Positions 13,728-17,304 of a stretch of DNA of 17,304 bases are shown here, piece after piece. The notes under the pieces are model-generated. The model was not told where the DNA came from. It saw only the letters and a list, made by a program, of their open reading frames with translations, and searched no databases. Every line of letters begins with the position of its first letter. The first letter of the stretch is position 1. A program made the translations under genes and the position numbers. Location: the NCBI GenBank assembly GCA_035554595.1, contig DATMIH010000104.1, forward strand, positions 1 through 17,304. Direction: 5' to 3'. The stretch comes from VRUE01 sp035554595. GTDB taxonomy: Bacteria > Actinomycetota > Thermoleophilia > Solirubrobacterales > 70-9.

Positions 13728-14172
13728 TCCCACCTTCGAGCATCTGCTCCAAGATCTCCGCCGCGCGCTCCAGGGCGGCGATGTCCTCAGCTGGAAGATC
13801 GCGCATGCGCTTCGCCAGGTAGGCGTTCTTGCGGCCGCGCAGACGCCGCAGGCGCTCGCGCCCGGCCGCGTTGACGCTGACCAGCGAGCTGCGGCCGTCG
13901 CTGGGGTCGGGCGTGCGCTCGACCAGGCCCTCCCGCTCCAAGCAGCCGAGTGTGCGGGTGACGGTCGGCCGCTTCACCCGCTCGAGCTCGGCCAGCTCGC
14001 TGGGCGTCAGCGGCCCGTGCCGCTCGATCGTGGCCAGCGCCGCGGTCGAGGTCGGCGTCAGCCCACTCGCCTCGGCCGCTGCCTCCTGACGCAGGCGCCG
14101 CGCCGTGCGCACGATCCCCAGCCGCAGCTGAGCGGCGGCGTCGGTGAGAGTGTTGTTAGCCTCTGGCGTCAT
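13723..14172 (-). CDS. MarR-family transcriptional regulator
   Basis: This 149-residue winged-helix regulator has the MarR layout. An N-terminal dimerization helix (DAAAQLRLGIVRTARRLRQEA) is followed by the DNA-binding core TSTAALATIERHGPLTPSELAELERVKRPTVTRTLGCLEREGLVERTPDPSDGRSSLVSVNAAG (about 40-105). This core shows the recognition helix and the DxRxxxV wing. A C-terminal dimerization helix ends the protein. MarR proteins usually repress their own operon and an adjacent exporter and are released by small aromatic ligands. Downstream and translationally coupled is an MFS exporter, and a palindromic operator candidate sits at 14190-14204 just upstream of the ATG. Confidence 0.9.
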   Translation of the reverse strand: MTPEANNTLTDAAAQLRLGIVRTARRLRQEAAAEASGLTPTSTAALATIERHGPLTPSELAELERVKRPTVTRTLGCLEREGLVERTPDPSDGRSSLVSVNAAGRERLRRLRGRKNAYLAKRMRDLPAEDIAALERAAEILEQMLEGGR

Positions 14173-14189
14173 TAGTTAGCGTTGATAAT

Positions 14190-14204
14190 TAGTTTAGCAA
14201 ACTA
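14190..14204. promoter_or_regulatory. Candidate MarR operator in the divergent marR/ABC exporter gap
   Basis: TAGTTTAGCAAACTA is an inverted repeat with perfect 6-base arms and a 3-base centre, in a locally AT-rich patch 18 bases upstream of the marR start. TTATCA-like and TAATTAT-like -10 sequences for marR overlap it. Its position also allows control of the divergent ABC exporter genes that start at 14278. Binding by the MarR protein is inferred from position and symmetry. Confidence 0.55.
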
Positions 14205-14277
14205 CTTTGAGCGCGTAAAGGCCAGCGGGGATGCACCGTGGGGGTAGATAGTCACTTTTGAGTAGATTTGGAGGGGA

Positions 14278-15198
14278 ATGAGCGACGCAGCGATCAGCGT
14301 CAAGGGGCTGCGCAAGTCCTACGGCGAGCACGAGGCTGTCAGCGGCATCGACTTCGAGGTCGGCAGCGGTGAGGTCTTCGGCTTCCTCGGCCCCAACGGG
14401 GCCGGCAAGACGACCACGATCGAGATCCTCGAGGGCTACCGCGAGCGCAGCGGCGGCGAGGTCGAGGTGCTCGGCATCGACCCGGGCGAGCCGACCCGCG
14501 AGTGGCGCAGCCGCGTCGGCCTGGTTCTACAGGAGTGCGAGCTCGACCCGCTGCTGACCGTGCGCGAGGCGGTCTCGCTCTTCGCCACCTTCTATCCCGC
14601 TCCCCGCCCGGTCGAGGAGACGATCGAGCTGACCGGGCTAACCGAGAAGCGCGAAGCGCGGATCGGCTCGCTCTCTGGCGGCCAGAAACGCCGCGTCGAC
14701 GTCGCGATCGGAATCATCGGCGACCCCGACCTGATCTTTCTCGACGAGCCGACGACCGGCTTCGACCCGACCGCTCGCCGCGACGCCTGGAACATGATCG
14801 AGGGACTGAAGGAACTTGGCAAGACGGTTTTTCTCACCACCCACTACATGGACGAGGCCGAGCACCTCGCCGACCGGGTGGCGATCCTGCGCGAAGGGCG
14901 AATCGTCGCCCAGGGGCCGATGAAGGAGCTGAGCGCCAGCCTCGGCCGCCGCACCGTGATCGGCTTCCGCCTCAACGGCGGGCTCGATGCCGAGGACGTG
15001 CGCTCGTGCGTCTCAGCAACGCCGCAGGTGGCCGGCGATGAGATCAGCATCGAGACCGAGCGGCCGCAGGACGACCTCTACCGCCTGCTGGCGCTGGCCG
15101 AGCAGCGCGGCGTCGCGCTCGAGGACCTCGAGGTGCGCAAGCCCAGCCTCGAGGACATCTTCCTCGACCTCACCCGCGACCAGGAGCCGCAGCCGTGA
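14278..15198 (+). CDS. ABC exporter ATPase, DrrA-like
   Basis: This 306-residue ATPase is of the drug/antibiotic or lipid export class (DrrA, CcmA-type). Walker A is GPNGAGKTT (38-46), the Q-loop is LVLQECELD, the signature is LSGGQKRRVDVA (132-143), Walker B is LIFLDEPTTGFDP (about 152-164), and the switch region is TTHYMDEAEHLADRVAIL. A C-terminal domain of about 90 residues (ending PSLEDIFLDLTRD) matches the DrrA C-terminal domain that contacts the permease. The ATG at 14278 has GGAGGGG a few bases upstream. The stop overlaps the permease GTG. The gene is divergent from marR, and the shared 105-base gap holds the candidate operator. Confidence 0.9.
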   Translation: MSDAAISVKGLRKSYGEHEAVSGIDFEVGSGEVFGFLGPNGAGKTTTIEILEGYRERSGGEVEVLGIDPGEPTREWRSRVGLVLQECELDPLLTVREAVSLFATFYPAPRPVEETIELTGLTEKREARIGSLSGGQKRRVDVAIGIIGDPDLIFLDEPTTGFDPTARRDAWNMIEGLKELGKTVFLTTHYMDEAEHLADRVAILREGRIVAQGPMKELSASLGRRTVIGFRLNGGLDAEDVRSCVSATPQVAGDEISIETERPQDDLYRLLALAEQRGVALEDLEVRKPSLEDIFLDLTRDQEPQP

Positions 15199-15989
15199 GC
15201 GAGCGCCGCATCGTCCTCGCCCAGGCACGCGCGGCGATCGTGGTGGCGCTGCGCACGCCGCGGGCACTCGTCTTCACCTTCCTCTTCCCGTTGATCTTCC
15301 TCATCCTCTTCAACTCGATCTTCATCAAGGGCGGCAATGAGAGCGTCACCCTGCCGACAGGGCTGAAGCTGAGCGCCCAGGCCTACTTCATGGCCGGGAT
15401 CACCGCCTACTCGATCTCGCTCTCCACCTTCACCACCCTCGCCGTCTCGATCACCACCCAGCGTGAGCGCGGCCAGTTGAAGCGGCTGCGCGGAACGCCG
15501 ATGCCGGCCTGGACCTTCATCCTCGCTCAGATCCTGCGCGCCACCGCGCAGGCGCTGGCGATGACGGTGCTGCTGGTCGCGATTGGCGTGCTCGCCTACG
15601 GGGTCGATTTCCCCGGCTCGAGCTTCATCGGCTTCCTCGTCTACGTCGCCCTTGGCACGGCGACCCTCTGCACGCTCGGCATCGCCCTCACCCCCTTTAC
15701 TCCCACGGTCGACGCCGCCTCCACTATCGCCCCCTTCAGCGTCGTCATCCTCGCCTTCGTCTCCGGCGTCTGGATCCCGATCGATCAGCTCCCCCACTGG
15801 CTCGAACAGGTCGGCCGCATCTTCCCCCTCTTTCACCTCGCCGTCGGCCTGCAGAGCACCCTCTCCCCCGAAGCCAGCGGCCTCGGCCTAGAAGGCGGCA
15901 ACGTCGCTGCCCTCGCGGCCTGGGCCCTGGCCGGCATCTGGGTCGCGACCCGGCGTTTTCGCTGGGAGCCGCAGGCCGGGACAGGGTGA
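15195..15989 (+). CDS. ABC-2 type exporter permease, DrrB-like
   Basis: This 264-residue permease is the partner of the DrrA-like ATPase. It has a cytoplasmic N-terminal helix (IVLAQARAAIVVALRTPRALVFTFLFPLIFLILF, leading into TM1). It also has a short external loop, SISLSTFTTLAVSITTQRERGQLKRLRGTPMPAWTFILAQIL (typical of ABC2_membrane proteins), and further helices at about 115-140, 143-165 and 175-200. The last segment includes GVWIPIDQLPHWLEQVGRIFPLFHLAVGL, a conserved feature of DrrB-type permeases. The substrate is unknown; lipid, antibiotic or other hydrophobic compounds are usual for the family. The GTG start overlaps the ATPase TGA. Confidence 0.9.
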   Translation: MSERRIVLAQARAAIVVALRTPRALVFTFLFPLIFLILFNSIFIKGGNESVTLPTGLKLSAQAYFMAGITAYSISLSTFTTLAVSITTQRERGQLKRLRGTPMPAWTFILAQILRATAQALAMTVLLVAIGVLAYGVDFPGSSFIGFLVYVALGTATLCTLGIALTPFTPTVDAASTIAPFSVVILAFVSGVWIPIDQLPHWLEQVGRIFPLFHLAVGLQSTLSPEASGLGLEGGNVAALAAWALAGIWVATRRFRWEPQAGTG

Positions 15990-16055
15990 GTCGCACGGAA
16001 ATGTCAATCCACTGTGCCAATTTAGTAACGCCATTTAGGGAGAGAAATTCGCCGC

Positions 16056-16061
16056 TAGCAT
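16056..16061 (+). promoter_or_regulatory. Possible -10 element of the RNA locus
   Basis: TAGCAT ends 8 bases before the first base of the tRNA-like acceptor stem, so transcription could begin at or near the mature 5' end. No convincing -35 is visible; ATTTAG (16033-16038) sits at 17-base spacing but matches poorly. The surrounding 80-base gap (15990-16069) is relatively AT-rich and contains no ORF. Confidence 0.35.
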
Positions 16062-16069
16062 CGCCTACA

Positions 16070-16155
16070 GGAGGGTGAAGAGAACAGGTGTTTTCAGGCG
16101 GCTGACACCCGTCTGTCCATAAACCATGGATCCGGTTCGAGTCCGGCGCCCTCCG
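16070..16155 (+). tRNA. tRNA-Sec-like allo-tRNA with 8/4 acceptor branch and GAC anticodon
   Basis: The 86-nt cloverleaf has these parts. The acceptor stem 16070-16077/16147-16154 has 8 bp, with one U-G pair. Two linker bases AA follow. The D stem 16080-16085/16090-16095 has 6 bp with the 4-nt loop AGGU. The anticodon stem 16097-16101/16109-16113 carries loop CUGACAC (U33, anticodon GAC, A37). The variable arm 16116-16120/16126-16130 has 5 bp. The T stem 16132-16135/16143-16146 has 4 bp with loop UUCGAGU. The discriminator is G16155 and CCA is not encoded. The 6-bp D stem with 4-nt loop and the 8-bp acceptor are hallmarks of bacterial tRNA-Sec. The 8/4 branch, long variable arm and G73 match described allo-tRNAs and serine identity. 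The anticodon would read valine GUC/GUU codons. It may be a missense tRNA, a recoded tRNA-Sec or a regulatory RNA. Confidence 0.8.
16085..16112 (+). repeat. Left arm of a 28-nt inverted repeat within the tRNA (partner 16200-16227)
   Basis: Bases 16085-16112 (D loop through anticodon stem) can pair without interruption with 16200-16227: 21 Watson-Crick and 7 G-U pairs, no mismatch. The core is 15 pairs between 16096-16110 and 16202-16216, including the whole anticodon loop. All differences from a perfect palindrome are of the type that keeps pairing in the plus-strand RNA; in the minus-strand RNA they would be A-C mismatches. Confidence 0.8.
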
Positions 16156-16172
16156 CAGAAGACCCAAGGAAA

Positions 16173-16259
16173 GGGTCGGGTCTGGTGGTAGTCTCCAGCG
16201 TGGGTGTCAGTCGCCTGGAGGTACCTGCGGGTGGTTCCCGCTTTAACCAGACTCGACCC
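16173..16259 (+). ncRNA. Structured RNA downstream of the tRNA (three-way junction)
   Basis: A 14-bp closing stem joins 16173-16186 to 16246-16259 (one G-U pair). It encloses two hairpins: 16193-16198/16215-16220, whose loop carries the complement of the tRNA anticodon loop, and 16227-16231/16237-16241 (GCGGG, loop UGGUU, CCCGC). An extra small hairpin, 16161-16165/16173-16177, competes for the left side of the closing stem. I recognise no known RNA family. No plus-strand gene follows, so it is not an ordinary riboswitch leader; it may be a small RNA co-transcribed with the tRNA. The fold was drawn by eye without energies. Confidence 0.55.
16200..16227 (+). repeat. Right arm of the 28-nt inverted repeat (partner 16085-16112)
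   Basis: This segment is complementary to the D/anticodon region of the upstream tRNA-like RNA, allowing G-U pairs. It contains GGGTGTCAG (16202-16210), the exact complement of the anticodon loop and adjacent stem bases. Pairing with the tRNA would open both the cloverleaf and the local hairpin at 16193-16220. Confidence 0.8.
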
Positions 16260-16281
16260 GCTCCGGCGGGTCTTGTCGTTT
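16255..16281 (+). terminator. Probable intrinsic terminator of the RNA locus
   Basis: GACCCGC (16255-16261) pairs perfectly with GCGGGTC (16266-16272) around the loop TCCG, followed by TTGTCGTTT. The T-tract is imperfect but in the right place for plus-strand transcription. Its left arm overlaps the right arm of the 14-bp closing stem (16246-16259), so the two structures exclude each other. On the minus strand no T-rich tail follows. Confidence 0.6.
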
Positions 16282-16287
16282 CTAGCC

Positions 16288-16767
16288 CTAGACGTCGTCG
16301 AGGCTCTCGCCCTCGAAGTAGTCGACCCGGTCGCCGCGCTTGAAGAAGGCGCGCAGGCCGCCGCCATGTGGGAGTCGCTCGCCGACGCCGATCTTGTCCG
16401 AGTCGGGATAGACGACCACGTCGGGGCGACCGTGACTCGAGACCGCCAACAGGGTGACCGGCTCCTCGCCGCGGTTGATGATCTGGTGCGCGCCCTCCTC
16501 GCCAAGCGGGAAGCGGAGCGCCTCTCCTTCCTCTAGCTCGCGGACGCCCTCTGGAGTTCGCAGGGTCGGACGACCCGTGAGCACGATTACCAGCTCCTCG
16601 TCGGCGTAGTGGAAGTGGTACGGGTAGGCGGCCTCGCCCGCCGGCAGTTCCCAGAGACTGCACCCGATCAGCTCGGTGCCGAGTTCGTATCCGATCCGGG
16701 CCCGCCGCGAGCGAAACCCCTCCGGCCGCTCCCCCTCCTCGAACGTCGGTCTGTAGACGTTCGGCAC
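16288..16767 (-). CDS. Cupin-domain protein
   Basis: This 159-residue single-cupin beta-barrel protein carries motif 1, with likely metal ligands in YPYHFHYADEELVIVLTGRPTL (two His and one Glu), and motif 2 with a His in GEEGAHQIINRGEEPVTLLAV. The N-terminal RARIGYELGTELIGCSLWELPAGE and C-terminal DRVDYFEGE are seen in uncharacterised COG3837-type cupins, whose activity is generally unknown. The GTG start at 16767 is preceded by GGAGGG. It begins 15 bases after the S-adenosylhomocysteine hydrolase stop on the same strand, so it is the distal gene of that operon. A role in methyl-cycle or sulfur metabolism is suggested only by the neighbour. Confidence 0.8.
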   Translation of the reverse strand: MPNVYRPTFEEGERPEGFRSRRARIGYELGTELIGCSLWELPAGEAAYPYHFHYADEELVIVLTGRPTLRTPEGVRELEEGEALRFPLGEEGAHQIINRGEEPVTLLAVSSHGRPDVVVYPDSDKIGVGERLPHGGGLRAFFKRGDRVDYFEGESLDDV

Positions 16768-16782
16768 TTGAGGCCCTCCGCC

Positions 16783-17304
<522 letters not shown>

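Noticed and set aside
13620..13874. Plus-strand open frame starting inside the palindrome at the marR/MFS junction
   Set aside because: It repeats the MFS N-terminal peptide only because the DNA is palindromic; it runs antisense to marR and has no ribosome-binding site.
16173..16281. T-box riboswitch reading the GAC tRNA through a GUC specifier
   Set aside because: The loop does contain GUC complementary to the anticodon, but the conserved T-box antiterminator sequence is missing and no plus-strand gene follows.
16070..16281. tmRNA, RNase P RNA, SRP RNA or retron non-coding RNA
   Set aside because: Conserved sequence landmarks of these RNAs are absent, and no reverse transcriptase is nearby. 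The complete compact cloverleaf explains the first 86 bases better.
16204..16536. Plus-strand open frame (110 codons) after the tRNA-like gene
   Set aside because: It lies antisense to the cupin gene and starts inside the structured RNA; no family signal. It is better explained by the cupin coding bias.

Overview
This is a high-GC actinobacterial chromosome segment. Frequent GTG starts, many 4-base GTGA stop/start overlaps, a COG4315-type lipoprotein, a DUF6328-like membrane protein and actinobacterial-style OpuC and Drr transporters suggest the class Thermoleophilia (Solirubrobacterales-like). That placement is inference from gene style, because no 16S rRNA gene is present. Nearly all of the window is ordinary chromosomal coding sequence. 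No CRISPR array, phage module or transposase was seen.

Left third (1-5458): the C-terminal end of a probable anti-sigma factor, overlapping a COG4315 lipoprotein gene; a convergent PlsC-type acyltransferase; a PAS-domain protein next to a metallo-beta-lactamase-fold hydrolase; a RelA/SpoT-like HD hydrolase; a DUF6328-like membrane protein on the other strand; and a class I photolyase.

Middle (5468-12309): a two-gene purine/methylthioadenosine salvage operon (nucleoside phosphorylase plus MtaD-type deaminase); an ArsP/DUF318-type permease behind a CsoR-like palindromic operator; and a complete four-gene OpuC-type osmoprotectant ABC importer (ATPase with CBS domains, two permeases, binding lipoprotein).

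Right third (12310-17304): a marR-MFS exporter operon facing away from a DrrAB-like ABC exporter pair, with a candidate MarR operator between them; a structured RNA locus; then a cupin gene and the 3' part of S-adenosylhomocysteine hydrolase on the minus strand. The MtaD and SAH hydrolase genes both handle by-products of S-adenosylmethionine metabolism.

The most striking item is the RNA locus at 16070-16281. Positions 16070-16155 fold into a tRNA-Sec-like cloverleaf: 8-bp acceptor stem, 6-bp D stem with a 4-nt loop, long variable arm and 4-bp T stem. Its anticodon is GAC (valine codons) rather than UCA. Downstream, 16200-16227 can pair without interruption over 28 bp with the D/anticodon region of that tRNA, using seven G-U wobbles and no mismatches. 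The downstream RNA also has a three-way-junction fold whose closing stem competes with an intrinsic terminator. This looks like an unusual allo-tRNA with a cis-linked complementary partner. Three unrelated long perfect palindromes also occur: one in frame inside mtaD, one between convergent genes, and one supplying the start codon of the MFS gene.
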